Source of the DNA: Peribacillus folii
Lineage (GTDB): Bacteria > Bacillota > Bacilli > Bacillales > DSM-1321
Reading direction: 5' to 3'
Length of the DNA: 64,000 nt
Assembly (NCBI RefSeq): GCF_030271255.1
Contig: NZ_JASJOM010000003.1
Coordinates: 1-64,000 of the forward strand
Part shown: piece after piece, positions 43,265 to 51,597 of the stretch
How positions within the stretch are numbered: position 1 is the first letter of the stretch
Layout of the letters: every line of letters starts with the position of its first letter
Program-made: the position numbers and the translations under genes
Notes under the pieces: generated by a model
The model's input: the letters and a program-made list of their open reading frames with translations, nothing else
Told to the model about the DNA's origin: nothing
The model's database searches: none

Positions 43265-43280
43265 AAAAAAATTTTTTTTA
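43265..43280. other. A8T8 tract
   Basis: Eight As directly followed by eight Ts, a 16-base self-complementary A/T tract upstream of the SDR operon. Such tracts are rigid and often bend DNA; an upstream promoter (UP-like) role is possible. Confidence 0.6.
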
Positions 43281-43353
43281 CTATATATTCCATTGAGATA
43301 GTACTATTATGACGAGGAGATAAAAGTCAAAGGTGGATGTGAGGGAGGATTAC

Positions 43354-44451
43354 ATGGAGCACATTTATTTTTTTACCGGGTTCCCAGGTTTCATCAGCAA
43401 CCAATTGATCATGGAGCTAATAAGGCGTGATGAAGCGATCAACAAGATATACTTGCTTGTTTTACCCCAGCAAACGGCAAAAGCGGAAGTGGAAATCAAA
43501 AGGCTTGAAGAGTCGTCTGGAAAGAAAGTCGCCTTTGAGATTGTAATAGGGGATATTACAAAAGAGCACCTTGCCTGTTCATTGGATGTATACCATGAAC
43601 TTCAGCAGCAAGTCACGCACCTTTTCCATCTTGCAGCGATATATGATCTGGCTGTACCGGAAAGATTGGCTAGGCTTATCAATGTAATGGGGACGAAGCA
43701 AGTGAACGAATGGGCCAAAGGGGTGACTGCACTCAAGAGGTATACGTATTTCAGCACGGCTTATGTAGCGGGGATGAGGGAAGGGTGTTTATATGAACAT
43801 GAATTGACGCGGCCGAAGAGCTTTAAGAACCATTACGAACAAACGAAGTATGAAGCTGAATTATTGGTCGAAGAGCTTAAAAAAGAAATTCCCATCACGA
43901 TAATCAGGCCAGGTATCGTAAAAGGTCATTCTCGGACAGGGGAAACGATTAAATTCGATGGCCCTTATTTTATCCTTAATTTTCTTGATCGCCTGAGTTT
44001 CCTTCCTTTTTTTCCATACATCTCAACGGAGAGAGAAACGGTCGTGAATCTTGTTCCCATCGATTATATTATACAGGCAACTGCATTTCTGGCATTATAT
44101 AAGGAAGGGGCAGGTAAGACCTATCACCTGACCGATCCCAACCCGTGTACGGCTAGGGAAATATATGAGCTCTTCGTAGCGGAATTGCATAATCAAAAAC
44201 CAAGGGGGCATGTACCTCTGTCACTGAGTAAGGCGTTTTTATCCATACCGTCATTACGTAGATATTTAGGTGTGGAAAAAGAGGCCCTTGATTATTTCAC
44301 TTGGAAGGGGCGTTTCGACTGCTCTTTGGCGCAAGGAGATCTAAAAGCTTCAGGCATCATGTGCCCAGACTTCAGAGAAGGCGTCCCTGCCATGGTCGAT
44401 TATTATATAACACACAAACATGAGAAAGAATATCAACTCAAAATAAGATGA
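43354..44451 (+). CDS. SDR family acyl-reductase-like protein
   Basis: A 365-residue extended short-chain dehydrogenase of the NAD_binding_4 (fatty-acyl reductase / carboxylic acid reductase R-domain) type. IYFFTGFPGFISNQLIMELI holds a nucleotide loop in which the last glycine is replaced; HLFHLAAIYDLAVPE, the Ser in RYTYFSTAYVAG and the catalytic YxxxK in YEQTKYEAELL follow, then ITIIRPGIVKGHS. ATG 43354 stands behind GGGAGG; the frame is open to 43333. Seventeen bases separate it from an aldehyde dehydrogenase gene, so both probably work on the same aldehyde. I do not recognise the exact pathway. Confidence 0.75.
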   Translation: MEHIYFFTGFPGFISNQLIMELIRRDEAINKIYLLVLPQQTAKAEVEIKRLEESSGKKVAFEIVIGDITKEHLACSLDVYHELQQQVTHLFHLAAIYDLAVPERLARLINVMGTKQVNEWAKGVTALKRYTYFSTAYVAGMREGCLYEHELTRPKSFKNHYEQTKYEAELLVEELKKEIPITIIRPGIVKGHSRTGETIKFDGPYFILNFLDRLSFLPFFPYISTERETVVNLVPIDYIIQATAFLALYKEGAGKTYHLTDPNPCTAREIYELFVAELHNQKPRGHVPLSLSKAFLSIPSLRRYLGVEKEALDYFTWKGRFDCSLAQGDLKASGIMCPDFREGVPAMVDYYITHKHEKEYQLKIR

Positions 44452-44467
44452 AGCAAGGGGAGTATTT

Positions 44468-46030
44468 ATGGAAGAAAAACATGACAAGTGGGAAGTGTTT
44501 TCCCCGGCTACAGGCGAAAAGATTGCCGAGCTGAAACCGACGCCACTGTCATCCATTCCTGATGTATATACAAAATCAAGACATTCCTTCCAATCATGGT
44601 CGAAGCTTTCCGTAAGTGAGCGGCTGAGGTATTTACGACAGCTTCGCCTGCTCATGGTTGAAAAAATGGATGAAATAGCTGAAGCCATCTCAAAAGATAC
44701 GGGAAAAGTGAAAATAGAAGCATTGGTTGCGGATATCATGCCAACGATCGATGCAATCAAGCATATAGAAAAGCACGCGATTAAATCCCTATCCGGGAAA
44801 AAGGTCGCAACACCGCTCATGTTGGTCGGAAAGAAATCTTATATTGAGTATATGCCTAGAGGTATTGTGCTTGTCATCTCGCCGTGGAATTATCCGCTGC
44901 AATTGGCGATGGTGCCCATTCTTAATGCGCTTGCAGCCGGAAATACTGTCATTGCCAAGCCATCGGAGGTAACGCCGTTGGTTGGTGTATGCATGGAAAA
45001 TCTATTTGTTGAAGCGGGGTTTCCTAAGGATACGATTCAATTTGCGCATGGTGGGAAAGAATTGGGCGCTGCGTTAACGCAGCAAAAACCAGATTATATC
45101 TTTTTTACTGGATCTGTAAGGACAGGAAAAATGATTGGTGAAGTGGCTGCAAAACAATTGATTCCGACCACCCTCGAGCTTGGAGGAAAGGATCCGATGA
45201 TCGTCTTTCGTGATGCGAACCTGGAACGGGCTGCGAACGCAGCGCTATGGGGGGCGTTCACGAATAGCGGGCAGGTTTGCATGAGTGTCGAAAGGGTGTA
45301 TGTGGAACGGCCGGTTTTTCGGGAATTCCTGGAGCTGCTTAAAGAAAAAACGAAGGCCATGAGGCAAGGCACTCATTTAAAGGATGATATCGGCTCGATG
45401 ACGTTTCCGGCCCAGGTGGATATTGTCGCTGCACACTTGGAGGATGCCCTTGAAAAGGGGGCGATACTTGAAGCTGGTATACGGCCAAAAGACTGGAAAA
45501 AGGGGGAGACCCATTTCATTGCTCCGACGATTCTGTCCAATGTCGACCATTCCATGAAAATCTTGAATGAAGAAACGTTCGGCCCCGTGTTGCCTATCGT
45601 ACCGTTCGACTCCGAGGAAGAAGTGGTCTTCTTGGCAAATGAAAGTGATTACGGCCTGAATTCAAGTGTATGGACAAATGATAAGGAAAAAGCAAGGCGA
45701 ATTGCATCACAGTTAGTGACAGGAGCGGTGACCATTAATGATGTGCTCGTTACTGTCGCCAATCACCATTTGCCTTTTGGCGGTACAAAACAAAGTGGCA
45801 TCGGCCGTTACCACGGTGAGCAGGGACTGAAGATTTTTTGCCATGAAAAAGCGATCATGATAGACAATGGTCGTAAAAATACGGAAATACAATGGTATCC
45901 ATATGATGGGAAATATACGAGCTTCTTATCTTTGTTCCAAAATTACTTTTCCGGTAAAACGAACTGGATTAGCTTCAGCAAAGATTATTTGAAATTGATC
46001 AAGCTATCCAAAATGAAACGGAAAGATTGA
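44468..46030 (+). CDS. Aldehyde dehydrogenase family protein, possibly fatty-aldehyde type
   Basis: A 520-residue aldehyde dehydrogenase. The family sequences are VLVISPWNYPLQLAMVPI around residue 135, IFFTGSVRTGKMIGE, the general base in TTLELGGKDPM (about 240), the nucleophile in NSGQVCMSVER (about 280) and EETFGPVLPI, then HLPFGGTKQSGIGR. The C-terminus is about 40 residues longer than usual (SLFQNYFSGKTNWISFSKDY) and could reach a membrane. It belongs to the class resembling coniferyl or fatty aldehyde dehydrogenases. Second gene of a two-gene operon with the SDR. Confidence 0.85.
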   Translation: MEEKHDKWEVFSPATGEKIAELKPTPLSSIPDVYTKSRHSFQSWSKLSVSERLRYLRQLRLLMVEKMDEIAEAISKDTGKVKIEALVADIMPTIDAIKHIEKHAIKSLSGKKVATPLMLVGKKSYIEYMPRGIVLVISPWNYPLQLAMVPILNALAAGNTVIAKPSEVTPLVGVCMENLFVEAGFPKDTIQFAHGGKELGAALTQQKPDYIFFTGSVRTGKMIGEVAAKQLIPTTLELGGKDPMIVFRDANLERAANAALWGAFTNSGQVCMSVERVYVERPVFREFLELLKEKTKAMRQGTHLKDDIGSMTFPAQVDIVAAHLEDALEKGAILEAGIRPKDWKKGETHFIAPTILSNVDHSMKILNEETFGPVLPIVPFDSEEEVVFLANESDYGLNSSVWTNDKEKARRIASQLVTGAVTINDVLVTVANHHLPFGGTKQSGIGRYHGEQGLKIFCHEKAIMIDNGRKNTEIQWYPYDGKYTSFLSLFQNYFSGKTNWISFSKDYLKLIKLSKMKRKD

Positions 46031-46107
46031 TCCAATCATAAAAAAGATTGTTATTTTCATATCAATGGCGTATACTAGTAATATACTTAATAACTGATTT
46101 TCCTTTT

Positions 46108-46213
46108 CAAAGGGGAGTAGCGTTAGGGTTCGCCCTAAAACAAAGTCGTCATTACGTGAATGGAAACATTCATCGGCTTTGTTGACATGTTATCATGTTC
46201 AGCAAGACCTTTG
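46108..46213 (+). ncRNA. yybP-ykoY (manganese) riboswitch
   Basis: CAAAGGGGAGTAGC (46108 on), CCCTAAAACAAAGTCGTCATTACG-like arm in two parts, CATCGGCTTTGTTGACATG and ATGTTCAGCAAGACCTTTG (to 46213) follow the yybP-ykoY consensus. CAAAGG (46108) and CCTTTG (46208-46213) form P1, whose right arm is also the left arm of the terminator, so Mn2+ binding should switch transcription on. Confidence 0.95.
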
Positions 46214-46236
46214 CCTATATGGCAAAGGTCTTTTTA
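46205..46236 (+). terminator. Attenuator of the yybP-ykoY riboswitch
   Basis: AGACCTTTGCC (46205-46215) pairs with GGCAAAGGTCT (46221-46231) around TATAT, followed by TTTTT. It overlaps P1 of the aptamer and is mutually exclusive with it. Confidence 0.93.
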
Positions 46237-46290
46237 TTTATTTTGACGATGCCGATAGGAAGGAAATACAAACTATTGGAGGTTGAATGG

Positions 46291-47073
46291 ATGGAAGCAT
46301 CAATACTGTTGGAATATGGCTGGGTCCTTCTCATTTTGGTCGGGTTGGAAGGAATACTCGCTGCGGATAATGCAGTCGTCATGGCGGTCATGGTTAAACA
46401 TTTACCAAAGGAGCAACAACGCAAGGCACTGTTTTATGGTCTCATGGGAGCTTTCGTTTTCCGATTTGCAAGCCTGTTCCTTATTTCCTTTCTGGTTGAC
46501 GTGTGGCAGGTTCAAGCAATTGGGGCCATTTACTTATTGTTCATTGCTTTTCAGCACATTTACAAAAAGTACGCTGGCACAAATGAAAAGGAAGTCACTA
46601 AACCGAAAAAGCAATCCGGCTTCTGGATGACCGTGCTGAAAGTGGAAGCTGCAGATATCGCTTTCGCCATCGATTCCATGCTGGCTGCAGTTGCGTTGGC
46701 TGTTACGCTACCGGCAACAGGGTGGATGAAGGTTGGCGGCATTGACGGCGGACAATTCACGGTCATGTTCCTTGGCGGCATAATTGGATTGGTCATCATG
46801 CGATTTGCAGCAAATGGCTTTGTAAAATTGCTTCATCAGCGCCCATCCCTGGAAACGGCAGCATTCTTGATCGTAGGTTGGGTAGGGGTGAAATTAGCCG
46901 TATATACACTTGCTCACCCATCATTAGCCATCATCGACCATCATTTCCCGGAATCTACACTATGGAAATCGATCTTCTGGGTGGTTCTGATCGGCATAGC
47001 GGCAGGTGCCTGGATCATCTCAAGCAAAAAAGAGAACAAAGAGAAAAAAGAAAAACAAATACGTGAAGCATAA
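46291..47073 (+). CDS. ykoY: TerC family membrane protein (YkoY-like), putative Mn2+ exporter
   Basis: A 260-residue integral membrane protein with about seven segments. The family residues are in LEGILAADNAVVMAVMVKHLP (acidic metal-site Asp-Asn) and KVEAADIAFAIDSMLAAVA (second Asp). TerC proteins such as B. subtilis MeeF/MeeY export manganese and help to load secreted enzymes. The upstream manganese riboswitch makes this role likely. ATG 46291 lies eight bases behind GGAGG; the frame is open from 46195, inside the riboswitch, and that part is not translated. A strong terminator follows. Confidence 0.92.
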   Translation: MEASILLEYGWVLLILVGLEGILAADNAVVMAVMVKHLPKEQQRKALFYGLMGAFVFRFASLFLISFLVDVWQVQAIGAIYLLFIAFQHIYKKYAGTNEKEVTKPKKQSGFWMTVLKVEAADIAFAIDSMLAAVALAVTLPATGWMKVGGIDGGQFTVMFLGGIIGLVIMRFAANGFVKLLHQRPSLETAAFLIVGWVGVKLAVYTLAHPSLAIIDHHFPESTLWKSIFWVVLIGIAAGAWIISSKKENKEKKEKQIREA

Positions 47074-47100
47074 AAAACAGCAAGCCCCGGCTTGAAGGTG

Positions 47101-47138
47101 AAAGGGTTTTGGAATGGTCACATTCCAAAACCCTTTTT
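47101..47138 (+). terminator. Terminator of the TerC gene
   Basis: A perfect 16-pair stem, AAAGGGTTTTGGAATG (47101-47116) and CATTCCAAAACCCTTT (47121-47136), loop gtca, followed by TT. Confidence 0.92.
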
Positions 47139-47556
47139 ATTGTCCAGCATACATGCAGTCGATTCTAAAGATGCACTCTTTGGCATCCTTTGTCCTCATT
47201 TAAAGTGGAGAGTAACGAAAAGAAACGGTATTTTTCAAACACCAAATGGATTTATGGGCATTACCCACATAACGCGTGGAACATTTTCGAATGATATGTA
47301 AAAGCTGTAAATATTAAATTATGATTAGAAAAATGACAATTGTCCCATTCGTTTGGACTTGAAAGACGAAAAAAGATATTGTAATGTAATTGCACTGTAA
47401 TAAATGAGAAAAAACTAAGTATTTTGTCATGTTACTTAATGATGTGATTTTAATAAAACGGCAAAAATAGTTCTTTTGGTACTGTCATTTAGACTTGCTC
47501 CGCTTAAGATAAGTATGTTGATTCCTATTTTTTATCAACAGGAGCGAGGTGAGCAA
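47139..47556. other. Leader region of sigI
   Basis: 418 bases without a gene. A short plus-strand frame (47092-47301) starts inside the terminator and has no ribosome binding site. GTCCCATTCG followed by GACTTGAAAGACGAAA (47342-47375) somewhat resembles a SigI promoter (CCCCC-like -35, CGAA -10), which would be self-activating; this is a weak guess. Confidence 0.4.
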
Positions 47557-48300
47557 ATGCTTGGATTGTTGTTTACAGCATTCAAAAAAAAGCGTTCTTT
47601 AGAAGAAACCGTATTGAAAATTCAGCGGGGCGACTTAAGCCTTCGTAATGATACCATAGAGTCATTCAAACCTTTTATCGCAAAAACCGTCTCGTCAGTG
47701 TGCAGACGTTACATATATGAATCAGATGATGAGTTCAGTATTGGCTTGATTGCGTTTAACGAAGCAATTGACAAATACTCACCTGACAAAGGCCGATCGT
47801 TATTGGCATTTGCTGAAACCCTTGTTAAAAGAAGGGTTATAGATTATTTAAGAAGCCAGTCAAAGCGGAAAGAAATCCTTCTGGATCTATCGCTTAATGA
47901 TGATGATGATCAAAGCCATATATACATCGATAATGAAAATTCCATCCATGAATTTGAAAAGCAAAAGGAAACTGAAAAAAGAAGAGAAGAAATTCACCTA
48001 TATATTACCCATTTACAGGATTTCGGGCTGTCGTTTGAAGACCTTGTTGAAAACTCTCCCAAACACGCTGATGCCAGGAGGGGAGCTATCCAGATCGCCA
48101 AGCGGTTAATGGATGATGATGAACTGAAAGAAATCCTGTTTGCAAAAAAGCGGCTGCCAGTGAAGCAGCTTGAGGGGAAAGTGGAAGTAAGCAGAAAAAC
48201 AATTGAACGGAACCGAAAGTACATCATTGCTGTGGCAATCATAATAAACGGAGATTTCTTGTACTTGAATGATTATATAAAAGGGGCTATCAATGGATGA
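47557..48300 (+). CDS. sigI: RNA polymerase sigma factor SigI
   Basis: An alternative sigma factor of the SigI group linked to heat and cell-wall stress in Bacillus. The 247-residue protein has region 2 (ESFKPFIAKTVSSVC, ESDDEFSIGLIAFNEAIDKY, LLAFAETLVKRRVIDYLR) and the C-terminal SigI domain (LPVKQLEGKVEVSRKTIERN, a helix-turn-helix). ATG 47557 follows GGTGAG; the upstream frame from 47476 has no site. Overlaps rsgI by four bases (ATGA), so sigma and anti-sigma factor are made together. Confidence 0.93.
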   Translation: MLGLLFTAFKKKRSLEETVLKIQRGDLSLRNDTIESFKPFIAKTVSSVCRRYIYESDDEFSIGLIAFNEAIDKYSPDKGRSLLAFAETLVKRRVIDYLRSQSKRKEILLDLSLNDDDDQSHIYIDNENSIHEFEKQKETEKRREEIHLYITHLQDFGLSFEDLVENSPKHADARRGAIQIAKRLMDDDELKEILFAKKRLPVKQLEGKVEVSRKTIERNRKYIIAVAIIINGDFLYLNDYIKGAING

Positions 48301-49592
48301 AAAAGGGAGTTATTCTGTCAGTTAATAAGCGTTTTGTTACCCTATTGACCCCCGAGGGTGAATTCCTGAAAACGAAAAGAGACGAAAGGATATATGAAGT
48401 CGGTGAGGAGATCACTTTTTCCCCGGTCATACAAAAGACAGCCTACACCATGTTCAGCTTCCAATCGACTTTCAAGAAAAAGGCCGTGTTAAGCATCGCC
48501 ACCACCTTCTTGATCCTCTTTTCAATCCTTCCGTCTTATTTTACTGGGCATGTTTCGGCTTACATGACGATTGATGTGAACCCGAGTATTGAATTGGAGC
48601 TTGATGACCATTTGGAAGTGCTCAAGCTTACCGGCTTGAACGAAGACGGCAAGCTTGTCATCGGTCAGCTTAAAGATTGGAAAGGCAAGGGAATAAAGAC
48701 GGTTACAAACCGAATTGTCGAAACGACAAAGCAACTTGGATATTTGAAAGGCCAAAAACAAATAGTCGTGTCAACAACGCTCTTGGATAAAGATAAAAAG
48801 CTGGATCGTAATTTGAAAGAAGAAATAAAAGAAATATCCGAGCAGGAAAACGTTTCAAAAACAAAGATGAAGGTGATCCAGGCAACGAAAAGTGATCGGG
48901 AGCAAGCCAAGGCAAAAGGCATCTCGACTGGTAAATATATCGAAAATAAATTGAAAAGTGATCAAGATAACGAAAAAGTCAACAAGAGGGACAATAAACA
49001 AGATAAACAGCCGGAAGAGAAAAAGGGCGCTTCCCAAAAGCAGGGCAACATTCCAGAAACGGATCCGGAAAATGAAAAAGTGAGCATTACGAATGACAGC
49101 AAACAAAAGATCTCATCTGAGTCCAAACTGCAAAAACCTGAAAATTCGGGGACAAAGCCAAACCAAAAGAAAGAAAAAATTATCCCGGATGATACTGGTA
49201 ACAAACGCATGGAGAGCAATCGCGATCAGGAAAAGAGAAAAGAAGCGGAAAATCAACAAGCAAACGTCAGAAGCATTCAAAAAAAAGGTGGCAATCATGC
49301 AAATCGAAACAGCCAAACCATTCAATATAATCGGAACGATCAAAGTAAACGAAGCTTTCATGGCAAGCAAAGCAACCGTGATAAACGAAGTAACTATGCA
49401 AGAGATGAGCGGAAACAGGAAAAGGTCAGTCATGAAGGAAAAGGACGACCATCATTCCAAGAAAAGGGGGAGGGACGAGAAAAGGATCATATAGATCATG
49501 AAAGGCACAATCAAAAAAAAGGTAACCGGGAGATGGAGAAACGGGAACGGGATAATGATCATGAGGAAAACCGGCATAAATGGAATCATTAA
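48297..49592 (+). CDS. rsgI: Membrane-bound anti-sigma factor RsgI
   Basis: Binds SigI at the membrane. Residues 1-55 are the RsgI N-terminal domain (KKGVILSVNKRFVTLLTPEG), 62-80 the membrane helix (AVLSIATTFLILFSILPSY), followed by the periplasmic module with AYMTIDVNPSIELEL, in which RsgI-type proteins cut themselves between Asn95 and Pro96. From about residue 215 to 431 it is an extremely charged, Lys/Glu/Gln/Asn-rich tail (for example KRDNKQDKQPEEKKGA) with no visible domain. In Clostridia this place holds carbohydrate-binding modules; here it is disordered, perhaps a wall-binding or sensing tail. Confidence 0.92.
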   Translation: MKKGVILSVNKRFVTLLTPEGEFLKTKRDERIYEVGEEITFSPVIQKTAYTMFSFQSTFKKKAVLSIATTFLILFSILPSYFTGHVSAYMTIDVNPSIELELDDHLEVLKLTGLNEDGKLVIGQLKDWKGKGIKTVTNRIVETTKQLGYLKGQKQIVVSTTLLDKDKKLDRNLKEEIKEISEQENVSKTKMKVIQATKSDREQAKAKGISTGKYIENKLKSDQDNEKVNKRDNKQDKQPEEKKGASQKQGNIPETDPENEKVSITNDSKQKISSESKLQKPENSGTKPNQKKEKIIPDDTGNKRMESNRDQEKRKEAENQQANVRSIQKKGGNHANRNSQTIQYNRNDQSKRSFHGKQSNRDKRSNYARDERKQEKVSHEGKGRPSFQEKGEGREKDHIDHERHNQKKGNREMEKRERDNDHEENRHKWNH

Positions 49593-49593
49593 A

Positions 49594-49620
49594 AAGAGTC
49601 CAGCAGGAAGCTGGACTCTT
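49594..49620. terminator. Terminator between rsgI and the SASP gene
   Basis: AAGAGTCCAGC (49594-49604) and GCTGGACTCTT (49610-49620) form 11 pairs. A T-run follows on the minus strand, serving the spore protein gene. Confidence 0.85.
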
Positions 49621-49649
49621 AGCCATGGATATTCAATTGTGATAAATTA

Positions 49650-49841
49650 TTATTGTCCTTTAAGTTGTGATTGAGCTTGTTGTACAAGGCGTTTGGTTAT
49701 TTCTCCACCAACTGAACCATTGGCACGTGCTGAAGTATCGGAACCTAGTTGTACACCGAATTCTGATGCGATTTCATATTTGATTTGATCCAGTGCTTGT
49801 TCGATTCCAGGAACAAGAAGGTTGTTGCTGCTGTTAGCCAT
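49650..49841 (-). CDS. Alpha/beta-type small acid-soluble spore protein
   Basis: A 63-residue DNA-binding protein that coats spore DNA and protects it from UV and heat. It matches the family throughout: [21 protein letters not shown] with the GPR protease site EIASEFGV, and [18 protein letters not shown]. Made in the forespore; a CATTCTA sequence upstream on the minus strand (about 49897) matches the SigG -10 consensus, although no good -35 was found. AAAGGGGAG precedes the ATG. Confidence 0.95.
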   Translation of the reverse strand: MANSSNNLLVPGIEQALDQIKYEIASEFGVQLGSDTSARANGSVGGEITKRLVQQAQSQLKGQ

Positions 49842-50073
49842 TTGAATCTCCCCTTTACATTTTCAACGGCTTCTGCCGCTGTAATGATAGTATAAGTAGA
49901 ATGAGGAGTTTTACTTATGGTGGCACCATCAAACTTTTTGGAAAAGCTGGCTTAATGTTGCAAGTAAGTCAGTTTCACAAGAGAATGGAAAAAAGAAAGA
50001 AAAAAGGGTAAACTATATATTTAATGGGTATGGGGTCCAAATAGTTATAAAGGAGTAAGAAAGGAAACTCTTA

Positions 50074-51426
50074 ATGGTTGCTATCAAAAAAATATTATCA
50101 AAGTTAACACCTGCTCAGCTTATTGTCGGTTATTATTTTTTAGCTGTCAGCATTTCCACAATCCTACTAAGCCTGCCGGTTGCCCTGAAGCCTGGTGTGG
50201 AGTGGGAATTCATGGACGCGCTATTTACTGCTGTCAGTGCTGTAAGCGTAACTGGCTTGACGGTGGTCAGTACGCCTGATGTGTTCAGTGAAGCTGGCTA
50301 CTTCATCCTGATGTTCGTTCTCCAATTCGGCGGAATCGGCATCATGACGCTTGGAACTTTTTTTTGGCTGATCCTGGGGAAAAAGATCGGTTTGAAGGAA
50401 AGGCAATTGATCATGACAGATCAAAACCAATCGAACCTTTCAGGGCTTGTGAAATTATTGATACAAATCATCCAAATATTTGTCGTAATTGAAATGATCG
50501 GTGCACTGGTTTTAGGGGTGTATTTCTTGAATTACTACCCAAACCCGAAGGATGCGTTCATTAACGGGCTGTTTTTGGCGATCAGTTCTACCACAAATGC
50601 TGGTTTCGATATAACCGGCATTTCAATGATTCCATTTAAAGATGACTACTTCGTCCAATTCATCACGATTATCTTACTTACCCTTGGTGCCATCGGATTT
50701 CCGGTCTTGATTGAGTTGAAAGAATTTCTATCCAATCGTGCCCGTACTTATAAGTTTCATTTTTCTTTATTCACAAAGCTGACATCAGTCACATTCTTTT
50801 CGCTTATCATCGGCGGCACGATCATGATTTTTTTGCTGGAAGTGAACGGATTCTTCAAAGACAAGAACTGGCATGAATCATTCTTTTATTCTTTATTCAT
50901 GTCTTCCAATACACGCAGCGGTGGATTGGCAACGATGAATGTGAGCGACTTTTCGGAGCCGACGCTTTTATTGTTGAGCATCCTGATGTTCATTGGTGCT
51001 TCCCCGAGTTCAGTAGGAGGGGGTATCCGCACGACCACTCTTGCCATCATGATTCTTTTCTTATGGAATTTCATGCGTGGAAGACGTTCCATTAAAGTAT
51101 TTAAACGGGAGATCCACCCCGATGATTTAAGGAAGGCAACAGCCGTCATGATCATGGGTTCGCTTCTATGCATAATCGCGATCTTCATCTTGACAATCAC
51201 AGAGAATTTCACTTTAACCCAAATCATTTTTGAAGTATGTTCTGCTTTTGGGTCAGTAGGTCTTTCGATGGGAATCACACCTGATCTTAGCCATACGGGT
51301 AAGATTGTCATTATGATCATCATGTTTATTGGCCGTGTAGGGATAACCTCCCTGTTGTATATCATAGGCCACAAAGAAATTACGGAAATTTATCATTATC
51401 CAAAAGAACGTGTCATCATTGGCTAA
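50074..51426 (+). CDS. ktrD: Potassium transporter KtrD (TrkH/KtrB family)
   Basis: The membrane subunit of a Ktr potassium uptake system, 450 residues (449 in B. subtilis KtrD). The four selectivity filters are visible: SVTGLTV, STTNAGFD, NTRSGGLAT and FGSVGLSMG, each in an M1-P-M2 unit; the gating loop GASPSSVGGGIRTTT lies in the third. It needs a KtrC-type regulatory subunit, not encoded here. No c-di-AMP riboswitch is seen. Monocistronic with a strong terminator. Confidence 0.93.
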   Translation: MVAIKKILSKLTPAQLIVGYYFLAVSISTILLSLPVALKPGVEWEFMDALFTAVSAVSVTGLTVVSTPDVFSEAGYFILMFVLQFGGIGIMTLGTFFWLILGKKIGLKERQLIMTDQNQSNLSGLVKLLIQIIQIFVVIEMIGALVLGVYFLNYYPNPKDAFINGLFLAISSTTNAGFDITGISMIPFKDDYFVQFITIILLTLGAIGFPVLIELKEFLSNRARTYKFHFSLFTKLTSVTFFSLIIGGTIMIFLLEVNGFFKDKNWHESFFYSLFMSSNTRSGGLATMNVSDFSEPTLLLLSILMFIGASPSSVGGGIRTTTLAIMILFLWNFMRGRRSIKVFKREIHPDDLRKATAVMIMGSLLCIIAIFILTITENFTLTQIIFEVCSAFGSVGLSMGITPDLSHTGKIVIMIIMFIGRVGITSLLYIIGHKEITEIYHYPKERVIIG

Positions 51427-51444
51427 ACCGCTGGCTGAGCGTGG

Positions 51445-51470
51445 ACCTTTCCTTCCAGGAAAGGTTTTTT
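51445..51470 (+). terminator. Terminator of ktrD
   Basis: ACCTTTCCT (51445-51453) pairs with AGGAAAGGT (51457-51465), followed by five Ts. Confidence 0.9.
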
Positions 51471-51597
51471 GTGTTGGCTGCAGGAATCAATGATTAAATG
51501 TTGAAATTTACCTACCATAAAGTTATTTTTCATTTATATATACGTGCCTGACTAGCTTGTTATTGTGTTTACCTGTTTCGTAAAGGAGGTGGAGGAA

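Noticed and set aside
47092-47301. Small plus-strand frame after the TerC gene
   Set aside because: It begins inside the terminator stem, has no ribosome binding site and ordinary non-coding composition.
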